A stretch of DNA of 64,000 nucleotides from Burkholderia cepacia (GCF_001039005.1 NZ_LDWR01000006.1:114889-178888), one strand, 5' to 3'. Positions 42,562 through 51,729 are shown, numbered from the stretch's first letter. Notes: a model not told the origin generated them from the sequence alone. Numbers and translations are program-made.

Positions 42562-45231
42562 ATGAAGCTACGTCATGTGGTGGGTATCGGATGCCTTGCC
42601 GTGTTGTCGGGTTGCGGGGGCGATCAGGCTTCGACGGATGCGAGCGTGCTCGCGCAGATGTCGAACGCCGCCGGATCGGGATCGTCGCAGGGGAACCAGA
42701 ACGATCAGGGCGATCAGAACGACCAGGGCGAGAACGGCGGCGCCGGCAAGCGGTCGGTGCTGCGCAGCGTCGATCCGATGATCGGCACTGCGAATCTCGA
42801 CATCAACGCGGACTGGAGCAGCGGCGTTCGGGGCCACGGCCACGTGTTCCCGGGCGCGACCGTGCCGTTCGGGATGGTGCAGCTTGGGCCGGACACGACC
42901 GGCGGCGCGCATACGCTGCCGTGGAACTGGGATCGCACGTCGGGCTACCAGTACGACGATCCGCTCATCACCGGCTTCACGCATACGCACCTGTCGGGCA
43001 CCGGCATCGGCTCGGGCGGCGAAGTGCGGTTCCTGCCGACGCTGGCGCCGGTCGACAAGGCGACGCTGGCCAAGGTGGCCGCCGATGCATCGATCACCTA
43101 CAACGCGTCGTTCAAGCACGACGACGAAAGCGCGAGCCCCGGCTACTACCGCGTGCGGATGTCGCCGGTCGGCAGCGGCAACACGCCGTGGAACGTGCAG
43201 GGCGCGAAGATCCTCGCGGAGATGACGGCAACTTCGCACGCGGGCGTGCATCGCTATACGTATTTCCCGAGCGCGGCCGGACAGCAGCGCAGCATGATCG
43301 TGAGTATCGACAATCCGATCGGCGGGTCGACCGCGAGCGGCAGGATCCAGGTCATCGACGCACAGACGATCGCCGGATGGGAGATCACGAACAACTGGGC
43401 GAACAACAAGCCGACGTATTTCGTCGCGCGTTTCTCGAAGCCGTTCGATACGAAGAACGTCGCGTTCAGCGCGGACGGTTTCAAGGCGTACCTGACGTTC
43501 GCGGCCGACGGTAACGATGGCCGCGGCGCGGTCACCGTGAAGGTCGGCATCTCGCCGTCGAGCATCGCGGATGCGCAGGCCAATCTCGCATCGGAAGTCG
43601 GCGCGAAGACGTTCGACCAGGTGCGCGGCGCGGCCGAGCGCGTGTGGAGCGCCGCGCTCGACCGGATCCGGATCAAGGGCGGCAGCGCCGATCAGCGGAC
43701 GATGTTCTACACGTCGCTGTATCGCACGATGCTCGCGCCGACCGTCTACAACAACGCGGACGGCAGCTACGTCGGCACGGATTCGATCAACGACGGCACG
43801 ACGTCGCCGCCGACGACGAGCAAGCACGCGAACCCGGGCTTCGACTATTCGTCGACGTTCTCGCTGTGGGACACCTTCCGCGCCGAATCGCCGTTGATGA
43901 CGCTGGTGCAGCCCGAGCGCGTCGACGGCTGGGTCAAGTCGCTGCTGACGCAGTTCAAGCAGAACGGCAAGGGCGAGTTGCCGGTGTGGCCGCTGGCGCA
44001 AACGGAAACCTTCACGATGGCCGGCCACCCGTCGATTCCGATGATCGCGGATGCGTATCTGAAGCATCTGACGAGCGCGGGCATCGACGACATCTGGACC
44101 GCGTTGACGACGACCCAGAGCGCGAGCGCGCACGGCTTCGACCAGTATCGTCAGAACGGCTACGTGTACGCCGGCGACAACGCATCGGTGTCGACCACGC
44201 AGGACTATTCGTTCGACGACTGGGCGACGGCCGCGGTCGGCAAGGCAGCGGGCAAGAGCACGGCCGACTACCGGCCTTACCTGCAACGGAGCCAGAACTA
44301 CCGGAACGTGTTCAACCCGGTGCTGAACAACGGCTGGAAGTTTGCGCAGCCGAAGGACGCGCAGGGCAACTGGGTGGCGGGCTTCGATCCGACGGCCGCC
44401 GAGAAAACCGACTTCTCCGAATCGAATTCGTGGGTCGATACGTGGAACATCTTCCACGACTTGCCCGGCCTCGTCGCGCTGCTGGGCGGGAAGAGCCAGT
44501 TCATCGCGCAACTCGACCGCACGTTCGATCCGGCCAACCCGCTGACCTTCCTCAATAACCAGGGCTTTCCGGACCTGACCGGCCGCAGCGGCCAGTTCTT
44601 CGCGGGGAACGAGCCGGCGAATCACCTGCCGTACCTGTACGACGTCGCGGGCATGCCGTCGAAGACGCAGGACCGCGTTCGCACGGTGATGGACGACATG
44701 TACTCGCTGACGCTGACGGCGGGCGACCGTGCATTGCTGAGCGGCGACAGCCTGAAGGCCGCGCTCGACGATCCGAGGCGCGTGCGCAACTCCGCCATTC
44801 CCGGCAACGACGATTGCGGCCAGCTTTCCGCGTGGTACGTGCTGTCCGCGCTCGGCATCTATTCGCTGAACCCGGTGGGCGGCGTGTTTTACCTCGGCAC
44901 ACCGCTGTTCGAGGAAGCGACGATCGACATCCCGGTTGCGTCGGGCGGCGGGGCGAGCGGCGCGTTGAAGTTCGGCGCGACGCGGCGCTTCAAGGTGACC
45001 GCGCATACGGCCAGCGGCGGCGCACCGTCGGCGGTCAATCGCTACGTTCAATCGGTCAGCCTGAACGGCACGCCGCTGCACCGGCCGTACATCACGTACG
45101 ACGAGATGAAGGCCGGCGGCAAGCTCGACTTCGTGATGGGGGCGACGCCGAATGATGCGTGGGTCGGCACGTGGAACGGGCAGGATCCAAACAGCGTGCT
45201 TGCGCCGTCGCTGGCGTTGACCAGCAAGTAG
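42562..45231 (+). CDS. GH92-family alpha-mannosidase-like lipoprotein, second copy
   Basis: An 889-residue protein with lipobox LSGC, a Gln/Asn/Asp-rich linker (GNQNDQGDQNDQGENGG), and then DPMIGTA, the GH92 start. It has THTHLSGTGIGSGGEVRFLP and NEPANHLPYLYDVAGMP, and GNDDCGQLSAWYVLSALGIY (from Gly748). At the acid motif it reads FSESNSWVDTWNIFHD (Glu620 kept), where the first copy and most family members have QY between the conserved tryptophan-type positions. So it likely belongs to another GH92 subgroup with different linkage preference. Start follows GGGAGGGAC. A strong terminator-like hairpin follows. The pair may be co-transcribed. Confidence 0.88.
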   Translation: MKLRHVVGIGCLAVLSGCGGDQASTDASVLAQMSNAAGSGSSQGNQNDQGDQNDQGENGGAGKRSVLRSVDPMIGTANLDINADWSSGVRGHGHVFPGATVPFGMVQLGPDTTGGAHTLPWNWDRTSGYQYDDPLITGFTHTHLSGTGIGSGGEVRFLPTLAPVDKATLAKVAADASITYNASFKHDDESASPGYYRVRMSPVGSGNTPWNVQGAKILAEMTATSHAGVHRYTYFPSAAGQQRSMIVSIDNPIGGSTASGRIQVIDAQTIAGWEITNNWANNKPTYFVARFSKPFDTKNVAFSADGFKAYLTFAADGNDGRGAVTVKVGISPSSIADAQANLASEVGAKTFDQVRGAAERVWSAALDRIRIKGGSADQRTMFYTSLYRTMLAPTVYNNADGSYVGTDSINDGTTSPPTTSKHANPGFDYSSTFSLWDTFRAESPLMTLVQPERVDGWVKSLLTQFKQNGKGELPVWPLAQTETFTMAGHPSIPMIADAYLKHLTSAGIDDIWTALTTTQSASAHGFDQYRQNGYVYAGDNASVSTTQDYSFDDWATAAVGKAAGKSTADYRPYLQRSQNYRNVFNPVLNNGWKFAQPKDAQGNWVAGFDPTAAEKTDFSESNSWVDTWNIFHDLPGLVALLGGKSQFIAQLDRTFDPANPLTFLNNQGFPDLTGRSGQFFAGNEPANHLPYLYDVAGMPSKTQDRVRTVMDDMYSLTLTAGDRALLSGDSLKAALDDPRRVRNSAIPGNDDCGQLSAWYVLSALGIYSLNPVGGVFYLGTPLFEEATIDIPVASGGGASGALKFGATRRFKVTAHTASGGAPSAVNRYVQSVSLNGTPLHRPYITYDEMKAGGKLDFVMGATPNDAWVGTWNGQDPNSVLAPSLALTSK

Positions 45232-45257
45232 CGGGAAGTAGCAGCAGGCAGCAGCAA

Positions 45258-45288
45258 GCGGCCCGCTTCGACGCGGGCCGCATTTTCC
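45258..45288 (+). terminator. Terminator after the GH92 pair
   Basis: GCGGCCCGC (45258-45266) and GCGGGCCGC (45273-45281) form a 9-bp stem with loop TTCGAC, followed by ATTTTCC. It lies two bases before the convergent ArsR-rhodanese gene's stop and may serve both. Confidence 0.75.
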
Positions 45289-45289
45289 T

Positions 45290-45964
45290 TCACTCCGCGG
45301 CGTCGGTCTCGACCGCGAGGCCGGCCGCCTTCCACTCCGGAAACCCGTCTTCCAGCCGCGTGGCCTTGAAGCCGCGCGCGCGCAACGCGGCAACGGCCTC
45401 GAACGCGAACACGCAGTACGGGCCGCGGCAATACGCGACGATCTCCGTGTCGGCCGGCAATTCGCCGAGGCGCGCTTCGAGGTCGCTCAACGGAATGTTC
45501 ACCGCGCCGGGCAGGTGCCCGAGTGCGAATTCGTCGTGCGGTCGCACGTCCAGCAGCGTGACGAGTCCGTCGGCCAGCCGCGCGGTCAGCTCGCCGCGCG
45601 ACACCGGCTCCAGCGCATCGCGCGCGTGGAAATAATCGCCCAGCACCTGGTTGACCTCGGCGACATTGCGCTCGCCGACGCGGCCGAGCGCCTTCATCAG
45701 CACGACGACCTCGCTGTCGCCGGCGAGGCGGTACACGATGTGCTTGCCGCGCCGCTCGGTATCGACGAGACGCGCGCGCCGCAGGATCTGCAGGTGCCGC
45801 GACGTGTTCGCGAACGTCATCCCCGACAGTGCCGTCAGTTCCTCGACCGACCGCTCGCGCTGCGCGAGATGTTCGAGCAACTCGAGCCGGTTCGGGTGGC
45901 CGATCGCCTGCGCGACCTCGGCGAGGCTCGCATAGATCGCTTGCTTGGGTCCCGTGCTTGACAC
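45290..45964 (-). CDS. ArsR-type regulator fused to a rhodanese domain
   Basis: A 224-residue fusion. Residues 1-100 are a winged helix (IGHPNRLELLEHLAQRERSV, recognition SGMTFANTSRHLQILRRARL). Residues 115-215 are rhodanese (LLDVRPHDEFALGHLPGAVN) with the active loop AYCRGPYCVFAF, whose Cys is the persulfide-forming residue. A second Cys lies four residues on. Similar fusions are thought to sense sulfane sulfur or oxidants. It is divergent from an MFS-SDR pair, with palindromes in the gap. Confidence 0.88.
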   Translation of the reverse strand: MSSTGPKQAIYASLAEVAQAIGHPNRLELLEHLAQRERSVEELTALSGMTFANTSRHLQILRRARLVDTERRGKHIVYRLAGDSEVVVLMKALGRVGERNVAEVNQVLGDYFHARDALEPVSRGELTARLADGLVTLLDVRPHDEFALGHLPGAVNIPLSDLEARLGELPADTEIVAYCRGPYCVFAFEAVAALRARGFKATRLEDGFPEWKAAGLAVETDAAE

Positions 45965-45979
45965 GTGGCCTCTCCTCGA

Positions 45980-46003
45980 TCAATCATTCATCAAATTGAT
46001 TGA
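45980..46003. promoter_or_regulatory. Operator between ArsR-rhodanese and MFS genes
   Basis: TCAATCA (45980-45986) and TGATTGA (45997-46003) are perfect 7-bp inverted arms. ATTCA/TGAAT gives an overlapping second symmetry. It lies 15 bp upstream of the regulator start and about 80 bp before the MFS gene. Confidence 0.6.
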
Positions 46004-46082
46004 ATGTTACTGCATTCGCGGGATGGGAGCAATCCGATGATCGTCAGACAATTCCTGCCGCCCGATCCGGGAGGTTAGCGCG

Positions 46083-47324
46083 ATGGGAAACGTAGCGGTG
46101 GCGCGCGGCGAGCGTGCCGTGGTGCTCGGCCTGCGCGAGAACTGGCGGCAGTTTGCGCTGCTCGTGCTGGTCAACGCGTTCGTCGGCGGGATGGTCGGCA
46201 TCGAGCGCACGGTCGTGCCGTTGATCGGCTCCGAGCAGTTCCATCTCGAATCGACCGCGCTGATCACGTCGTTCATCGTCAGCTTCGGGCTGGTCAAGGC
46301 GTTCGCGAACCTCGTATCGGGCCAGCTCGCCGACACCTGGGGGCGCAAGCGCGTGCTCGTCGTCGGCTGGCTGGTCGGCCTGCCCGTGCCGTTCATGATC
46401 ATCGCGGCGCCGAACTGGGAGTGGGTGATCGCCGCGAACGTGCTGCTCGGGCTGAGCCAGGGGTTCGCATGGTCGATGACGGTGATCATGAAGGTCGATC
46501 TCGTCGGGCCGAGGAGCCGCGGACTCGCGGTCGGCCTGAACGAATTCGCCGGTTATTTCGCGGTGGGCCTGACCGCGTTCCTGACCGGTTATCTCGCGAG
46601 CCGTTACGGGCTGCGCCCGATGCCGATCTATCTCGGCGTGTTCTACGCGATCGCGGGCCTGCTGCTGTCGGTCCTCGTCGTGCGCGACACGCGCGAGCAT
46701 GTGCGGCTCGAAAGCGGCAAGCCGGCCGGCGCGTCCGCGCTGTCGTTCCGCGACGTATTCCTGCTGACGTCGTTGCGCGACCGCAACCTGTTCGCGGCGT
46801 CGCAGGCCGGTTTGATCAACAACCTCAACGACGGGATGAGCTGGGGCATCTTCCCGCTGTTCTTCACGACGCTCGGGCTCGGCATCGAGCGGATCGGCAT
46901 CCTGAAGGCCGTCTATCCGATCGTGTGGGGAAGCTGCCAGGTCGTCACCGGGCCGCTGAGCGACCGGTGGGGGCGCAAGAGGCTGATCGTCGCCGGGATG
47001 TGGGTGCAGGCGGCCGGGCTCGCGCTGACCGCGCTGACGGGGCAGTTCCGCTGGTGGCTCGTTGCGAGCGTGTTGCTCGGCCTCGGCACGGCGATGGTCT
47101 ATCCGAGCCTGATCGCGGCCGTGTCCGATGCGTCCGAGCCCGGTTGGCGTGCCCGTTCGCTGAGCGTGTACCGGTTCTGGCGAGATCTCGGTTATGCGAT
47201 CGGCGCGCTGTCGGCCGGCCTGATGGCCGACCGTTTCGGCTTCGTCGCTGCGATTCTGGCGGTGGCCGTCGCTACGTTCGCGTCCGGGTGCGTCGTCGCG
47301 CTTATGATGCGGGAACGCCACTGA
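46083..47324 (+). CDS. MFS transporter
   Basis: A 413-residue, about 12-segment permease. GQLADTWGRKRVLVVGWLVG is the loop 2-3 motif and GPLSDRWGRKRLIVAGMWV its counterpart in the second half. YRFWRDLGYAIGALSAGLMA is typical of a drug/unknown MFS group in proteobacteria found next to ArsR-rhodanese genes. It is divergent from that regulator and followed after 14 bp by an SDR gene. Export of a toxic compound is possible; no substrate evidence. Confidence 0.85.
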   Translation: MGNVAVARGERAVVLGLRENWRQFALLVLVNAFVGGMVGIERTVVPLIGSEQFHLESTALITSFIVSFGLVKAFANLVSGQLADTWGRKRVLVVGWLVGLPVPFMIIAAPNWEWVIAANVLLGLSQGFAWSMTVIMKVDLVGPRSRGLAVGLNEFAGYFAVGLTAFLTGYLASRYGLRPMPIYLGVFYAIAGLLLSVLVVRDTREHVRLESGKPAGASALSFRDVFLLTSLRDRNLFAASQAGLINNLNDGMSWGIFPLFFTTLGLGIERIGILKAVYPIVWGSCQVVTGPLSDRWGRKRLIVAGMWVQAAGLALTALTGQFRWWLVASVLLGLGTAMVYPSLIAAVSDASEPGWRARSLSVYRFWRDLGYAIGALSAGLMADRFGFVAAILAVAVATFASGCVVALMMRERH

Positions 47325-47338
47325 CAGGGTTCCCCGAA

Positions 47339-48160
47339 ATGGACGCGCCGCTTCCGCCGATGCATGCCCCGAATGCCGAAACGGCACCTGAAACCGAAGC
47401 CGCCGCCGAGCCGCGCGCGTCGCGCCTGCATCGGCCGGTCGCGCTCGTCACCGGATCGACGTCGGGCATCGGCGCGGCCATCGCGCGCCGCCTGACCGCG
47501 GACGGCTACGCGGTGATCCTGCATTCCCGCAGCTCGGCCGACACGGGGCACGCGATGGCGCGCGAACTCGGCGCGGCCTATGTGCAGGCCGATCTCGCCG
47601 ACGATGCCGAGCGCGTGCGGTTGATCCGCGACGCGCTCGCCGTGCACGGCCGGCTCGACGTGCTCGTTAACAATGCGGGGATCAGCCGCGTGATTGCGCA
47701 TGACGATCTCGCCGCGGCCACGCCCGACGTGTGGCGCGAGATGCATGAAATCAACGTGATCGCGCCGTTCCGGCTCGTCGCCGAAGCCGAGGCCGCGCTG
47801 CGTGAAGCGGCATCGCGCGGGCGGGCCGGTTGCGTCGTGAACGTCAGCTCGCATGCGGGCGTGCGGCCGAAGGGCGCGTCGATTCCGTATGCGGCGGCGA
47901 AGGCCGCGCTTAATCACACGACGCGGCTGCTGGCGCGCACGCTCGCGCCGGCGATTCGCGTCAATGCGGTCGCGCCGGGGCTGGTCGACACGCCGCTGAC
48001 CGCCGACTGGACGGAAGCGCAGCAGCTGTGGCGCGAGCGCGCGCCGATGCGCCGCGCGGCGACACCGGACGACATCGCGCAGACGGTCGCGATGCTCGTC
48101 GCGTCCGATTACGTGACGGGCGAGATCGTGATGCTCGACGGGGGATTGAACCTGACTTGA
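47339..48160 (+). CDS. Short-chain dehydrogenase/reductase (FabG-like)
   Basis: A 273-residue SDR with a 30-residue Ala/Pro/Glu-rich N-terminal extension, then cofactor motif VALVTGSTSGIGAAIARRL, LVNNAGIS and the catalytic pair in IPYAAAKAALNH (Tyr, Lys), with the serine in VNVSSHAG. NAD(P)-dependent oxidoreductase of unknown substrate. It is in an operon with the MFS gene. The extension is also in frame with a later start near 47432 that would remove it. Confidence 0.88.
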   Translation: MDAPLPPMHAPNAETAPETEAAAEPRASRLHRPVALVTGSTSGIGAAIARRLTADGYAVILHSRSSADTGHAMARELGAAYVQADLADDAERVRLIRDALAVHGRLDVLVNNAGISRVIAHDDLAAATPDVWREMHEINVIAPFRLVAEAEAALREAASRGRAGCVVNVSSHAGVRPKGASIPYAAAKAALNHTTRLLARTLAPAIRVNAVAPGLVDTPLTADWTEAQQLWRERAPMRRAATPDDIAQTVAMLVASDYVTGEIVMLDGGLNLT

Positions 48161-48241
48161 CGCGGAGATGCAGCACGGCCGCCAGGCAGCCGCGCGCCAG
48201 CATCGCGCGCACCTGCCGGGGCCGCTTCGCGGAATGCGCGC

Positions 48242-49018
48242 TCAGCCGAGGTTCGAGCGCAGCCGCGCGAGCGCGTGGTCGTGCGTGCGTTCGAACTTCA
48301 GCGGCGTGACGGCGATATAGCCTTCGCCGAGCGCGACCGTTTCCGAATTCGCGTCGTCGTCGCGCGGCGCGCGAGCGAGCTTCAGCCAGTGATAGTCGAG
48401 CTCGCGCGGGTCGCGGCCCGACACGATCTCGACGCCCTGCAGCGTGCCGGTGCCCTGGTTCGTCACCTTCAGCCCGCGCACGTCCTGCGCGGGGCGCGCC
48501 GGGAAATTCACGTTGAGGCATGCGTCGCTGTCCCAGCCGGCGGCGGCGAGCCGGCGAATGACGTCCGGCGCGAGCGCGAGTGCCGTGTTCCACGGCACCG
48601 CATGGCGATCGGTGAACGCCTGGCTCAGTGCGATGGCCGGCACGCCGACCAGCATGCTCGTCATCGCGGCGCCGACCGTGCCGGAAAACACCGTCTCGGT
48701 GCCGAGATTCGCGCCGCGATTCACGCCGGACAGCACGACGTCGGGCCTTGCATCCTTCATCAGGTGGCTGACCGCGATCGCGACGCAATCGCCGGGCGTG
48801 CCGCGCACGGCAAAGCGACGTTCGCCCTTGCGATGCACGCGCAGCGGTTCGTGCAGGCTCAGCGAATGCGACGTGCCGCTCTGGTCTTCCGCCGGCGCGA
48901 CGATCCACACTTCGCGCGCCAGTTGCGTGGCGACCTGTTCGAGCACTTCCAGGCCGGGGGCATCGAATCCGTCGTCGTTGGTGAGCAGGACGCGGTCGAA
49001 CAGCGGAGTTTCTTGCAT
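48242..49018 (-). CDS. surE: SurE-type 5'/3'-nucleotidase
   Basis: A 258-residue phosphatase with metal motif LLTNDDGFDAPGL (Asp15, Asp16), GTPGDCVAIAVSHLM and LSGVNRGANLG. SurE dephosphorylates nucleoside monophosphates and short polyphosphate. In Burkholderia the housekeeping surE is beside pcm/nlpD/rpoS; here it is a single gene, so I take it to be a second copy. ATG at 49018 begins MQETPLFDRVLLTNDDG; the frame extends 53 codons upstream without homology. Confidence 0.9.
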   Translation of the reverse strand: MQETPLFDRVLLTNDDGFDAPGLEVLEQVATQLAREVWIVAPAEDQSGTSHSLSLHEPLRVHRKGERRFAVRGTPGDCVAIAVSHLMKDARPDVVLSGVNRGANLGTETVFSGTVGAAMTSMLVGVPAIALSQAFTDRHAVPWNTALALAPDVIRRLAAAGWDSDACLNVNFPARPAQDVRGLKVTNQGTGTLQGVEIVSGRDPRELDYHWLKLARAPRDDDANSETVALGEGYIAVTPLKFERTHDHALARLRSNLG

Positions 49019-49130
49019 CGGGACGATCCTCGCGGAGATGGGCAATGACAGGGGAGTGCAGCGTGGCGCAAGCCACAAGGCTAGCATCCCCGCGTGCGCC
49101 TTGCCGTGTCGCGTCGCCGGCGCGGATGTG

Positions 49131-49154
49131 AAAACGGGCGCATCGCGCGCCCGT
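49131..49154 (-). terminator. Intrinsic terminator of azlCD
   Basis: On the minus strand ACGGGCGC and GCGCCCGT form an 8-bp stem with a five-base loop, followed by TTTTC. It lies 42 bp beyond the azlD stop. Confidence 0.75.
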
Positions 49155-49195
49155 TGGTCGGTGGAGGTGCCGCGCACGCGGCGGGTCGGAACGGT

Positions 49196-49504
49196 TTATC
49201 CGAGCAGGTGCCGCAGCAGCCCGGCCGACGCGACGCCGACGATGACGGTCGGCAGGATCGACAGGCGGGTTGCCGCCAGCAGCGTGACGGCGAGTGCGAG
49301 CAGGTCGGCCGGGCGCGTCGACACGAAGGCCGGCGCGATCACCGAAATCAGCACGCAGCCGGGCACGTTCTCCATCACCGATGCCATGCGCGGGCTGAGC
49401 GTGCGGTTACGCAGCAGTACGTAGCCGAGGATGCGCGACAGATAGGTCGTCGACGCCATCAGCACGATCGTCGCGACCGTGCTGAAATCCGGAAGCTCAG
49501 GCAT
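49196..49504 (-). CDS. azlD: AzlD-family branched-chain amino acid transport protein
   Basis: A 102-residue, four-segment membrane protein (TVATIVLMASTTYLSRILGY, VMENVPGCVLISVIAPAFV). AzlD is the small partner of AzlC in export of branched-chain amino acids. Its start overlaps azlC by eight bases, so the two are translated together. Confidence 0.87.
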   Translation of the reverse strand: MPELPDFSTVATIVLMASTTYLSRILGYVLLRNRTLSPRMASVMENVPGCVLISVIAPAFVSTRPADLLALAVTLLAATRLSILPTVIVGVASAGLLRHLLG

Positions 49505-50231
49505 CGCGCGGCTCCCACAGCAGCGCGGCGATCAGTCCCGCGCATGCGCCGGCCGCGACGTACCACGCACCGGGTACGGCCAAGTGCGTGGCCGCCGCGA
49601 CGACGAGGCTGACAAACCACGGGCGGCTCGCGCGCATCCCTTTCCACATCCCGCGCAGCAGCACCAGAAACACGGCCGTGAACGCCATGTCGAAGCCGTA
49701 CTGCTCGACGTTGCCGATCGTCGGGCCGACCGCCGCGCCGAGCGTGGTCATCGAGATCCACGTCAGGTAGAGCCCCACGCAGATGCCCGCGTAATAGGGC
49801 ACGCTGATGTGCGTGGCCGAGCGCGAGCGCGCGTCGGCGAGCGACATCGCCCAGCTCTCGTCGCACATGAAGAACAGCGCGACGAACGCGCGGCGGCGCG
49901 GCAGGCGCCGGATATACGGCTCGAACGCCGCACCCATCAGGATGTGGCGCGAGTTCACGAGGAACGACATCGCGACGATCAGCGCGATGTGCGGCGGCGA
50001 GGTCCACAGATGGATCGCCGCGAATTCGGACCCACCGCCGAAGTTCAGGCCCGTCATCATCGGCACCTCGAACAGGCTCAAGCCTTTCTGCGCGGCCTGC
50101 GCGCCCAGCACCAGCGCGAACGGCACGAAACCCAGCATGACGGGCAGCGCCGCGCGCAAACCGCGACCCATCTCGGCGACATAGGCGGGCTTGTCGCGAA
50201 GCCCGGACGACGTTGAAACGCTACTGCTCAT
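49497..50231 (-). CDS. azlC: AzlC-family amino acid permease
   Basis: A 244-residue, about seven-segment membrane protein: LRAALPVMLGFVPFALVLGA, then FLVNSRHILMGAAFEPYIRR and FFMCDESWAMSLA, all hallmarks of AzlC. It exports branched-chain or related amino acids with AzlD. It is divergent from an Lrp/AsnC gene 125 bp away, the usual arrangement for Lrp-controlled exporters. Confidence 0.9.
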   Translation of the reverse strand: MSSSVSTSSGLRDKPAYVAEMGRGLRAALPVMLGFVPFALVLGAQAAQKGLSLFEVPMMTGLNFGGGSEFAAIHLWTSPPHIALIVAMSFLVNSRHILMGAAFEPYIRRLPRRRAFVALFFMCDESWAMSLADARSRSATHISVPYYAGICVGLYLTWISMTTLGAAVGPTIGNVEQYGFDMAFTAVFLVLLRGMWKGMRASRPWFVSLVVAAATHLAVPGAWYVAAGACAGLIAALLWEPRDA

Positions 50232-50356
50232 TACTCCTCCTTCGGGGGAGGGATTGTCTGCTTTTTTGACTCGAATCGGGTTGCGTTGTGGCCAGATTTT
50301 TCTGAGAATTTGGCATTGAACGCGTGATTTGCGAATTTATTGGAATCGGATGCCAA

Positions 50357-50815
50357 ATGAAACTTGACGCCATCGACCGCCGGATCCTGAGCGCCCTTCA
50401 GCGCGACGGCCGCATGCAGAACGTGGAGCTCGCGCACGAAGTCGGGCTGTCGCCGTCACCGTGCCTGCGGCGCGTGCGCCTCCTCGAGGAAGCCGGCGTG
50501 ATCGAGAAATACGTGGCCGTGCTGAACCCCGCGAAGGTCGGCAAGGGGCTGACCATCTTCACGCGCGTGTGGCTGAAGGGGCAGGACGCGGAATCCGTGA
50601 ACCGCTTCGCCGATGCCGTTCAGCAGATGCCGGAAGTCGTCGAGTGCCACCTGATGGCCGGCGATTGCGATTTCCTGCTGCGAGTCGTCGCGGCCGACAT
50701 CGACGACTACCGCCGTTTCCAGATGGAAACCCTCACGCGCATTCCCGGCGTGCTGAGCGTGAAGACCGATATCCCGATGCAGAAGGTCAAGCTCACGTCG
50801 GCGCTGCCAACCTAG
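50357..50815 (+). CDS. Lrp/AsnC-family regulator
   Basis: A 152-residue protein. HTH is LDAIDRRILSALQRDGRMQN followed by VELAHEVGLSPSPCLRRVRL. The RAM ligand domain has VWLKGQDAESVNRFADAVQQ and ECHLMAGDCDFLLRVVAADI. Lrp proteins sense amino acids; here the target is very probably azlCD, transcribed away from it. ATG at 50357 begins MKLDAIDRRIL; an upstream in-frame ATG adds 11 codons. Confidence 0.92.
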   Translation: MKLDAIDRRILSALQRDGRMQNVELAHEVGLSPSPCLRRVRLLEEAGVIEKYVAVLNPAKVGKGLTIFTRVWLKGQDAESVNRFADAVQQMPEVVECHLMAGDCDFLLRVVAADIDDYRRFQMETLTRIPGVLSVKTDIPMQKVKLTSALPT

Positions 50816-51034
50816 CGCGGCGTGGGCGTGCGTCGACGAGTCGACGAACGGTCATGGCTCGGTGACAATCGCCCGGTAGACTGGCGAGTCACGCCGTATC
50901 GAACGTACGGCTCGCACCGTCGTGCGACGTTCGATGCGCAAGCAACTAACGGTCAATGTCAACGCGATCGGGCAGGCGGCGCGCGCGCCGGATCATGTGC
51001 CGGCGCGGGTGCGTTTCTTCTTGTCGGGCCATTC

Positions 51035-51604
51035 ATGCAGCCATTCAACAATCCGTGGAATTCGCTGGAAATCGTCAAGCTCACGCTCGGCGTGCTGACG
51101 CCGTTGTCGGTCGCGTGTCTCGGCTGGCTCGTCGCGCGCCGGCTGAAGCGGCTCGAACTCGTGCAGTGGACCAACCAGCGGCTGATCGAGAAGCGGCTCG
51201 CGCTGTACGACGCGGTCGCGCCGCAGCTCAATGCGCTGCTGTGCTTCTATACGTGGATCGGCTACTGGAAGGACATCTCGCCGGACGACGTGATCCGCGC
51301 GAAGCGCGAGCTCGACCGCACGTTCCACATCTACCGCTACCTGTTCGACGACGACGTGTATGACGCGTATCACACGTACATCCACGCGCTGTTCGACATG
51401 CATACGGGCCCGGGCCGCGATGCGCGGATCCGTTCGCTGATCCAGGCGCCCGACGGCGACCGGAGCGTGCACGGCTCGTATGAATGGAAGCCGGCGTGGT
51501 CCGAGCGTTTCTCGACCGCGAATGTCGTGTCGAAGGACGACGTGCTGCGGTATTACACGCAGTTGATGGAACGGCTGCGCGTGGCGCTGGGCGCGACGCG
51601 CTGA
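51035..51604 (+). CDS. Hypothetical membrane-anchored protein
   Basis: A 189-residue protein with one N-terminal membrane segment (VKLTLGVLTPLSVACLGWLV, about 14-33) and a mainly helical, Tyr- and Asp-rich soluble part (RELDRTFHIYRYLFDDDVYD, AYHTYIHALFDMHTG). Orientation by positive charge after the segment (ARRLKRLE) puts the soluble part in the cytoplasm. No family recognised. It lies between the Lrp gene and a papain-like gene. Confidence 0.7.
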   Translation: MQPFNNPWNSLEIVKLTLGVLTPLSVACLGWLVARRLKRLELVQWTNQRLIEKRLALYDAVAPQLNALLCFYTWIGYWKDISPDDVIRAKRELDRTFHIYRYLFDDDVYDAYHTYIHALFDMHTGPGRDARIRSLIQAPDGDRSVHGSYEWKPAWSERFSTANVVSKDDVLRYYTQLMERLRVALGATR

Positions 51605-51729
51605 AGGCGGCGCACCGGTATCGAAATCCGCTCCCCCGCGACACGGATTCGCACCCTCGCGCAAGAAGCGGATGCGGCGCGCGGTCGCGGCTGCCATGCT
51701 CGCGCCATGTTCACTCGCGCGAGGTCCGT

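Noticed and set aside
42568..45393. 941-codon open frame antisense to the second GH92 gene
   Set aside because: Low-complexity Arg/Val composition and no motif; shadow of a long GC3-rich gene.
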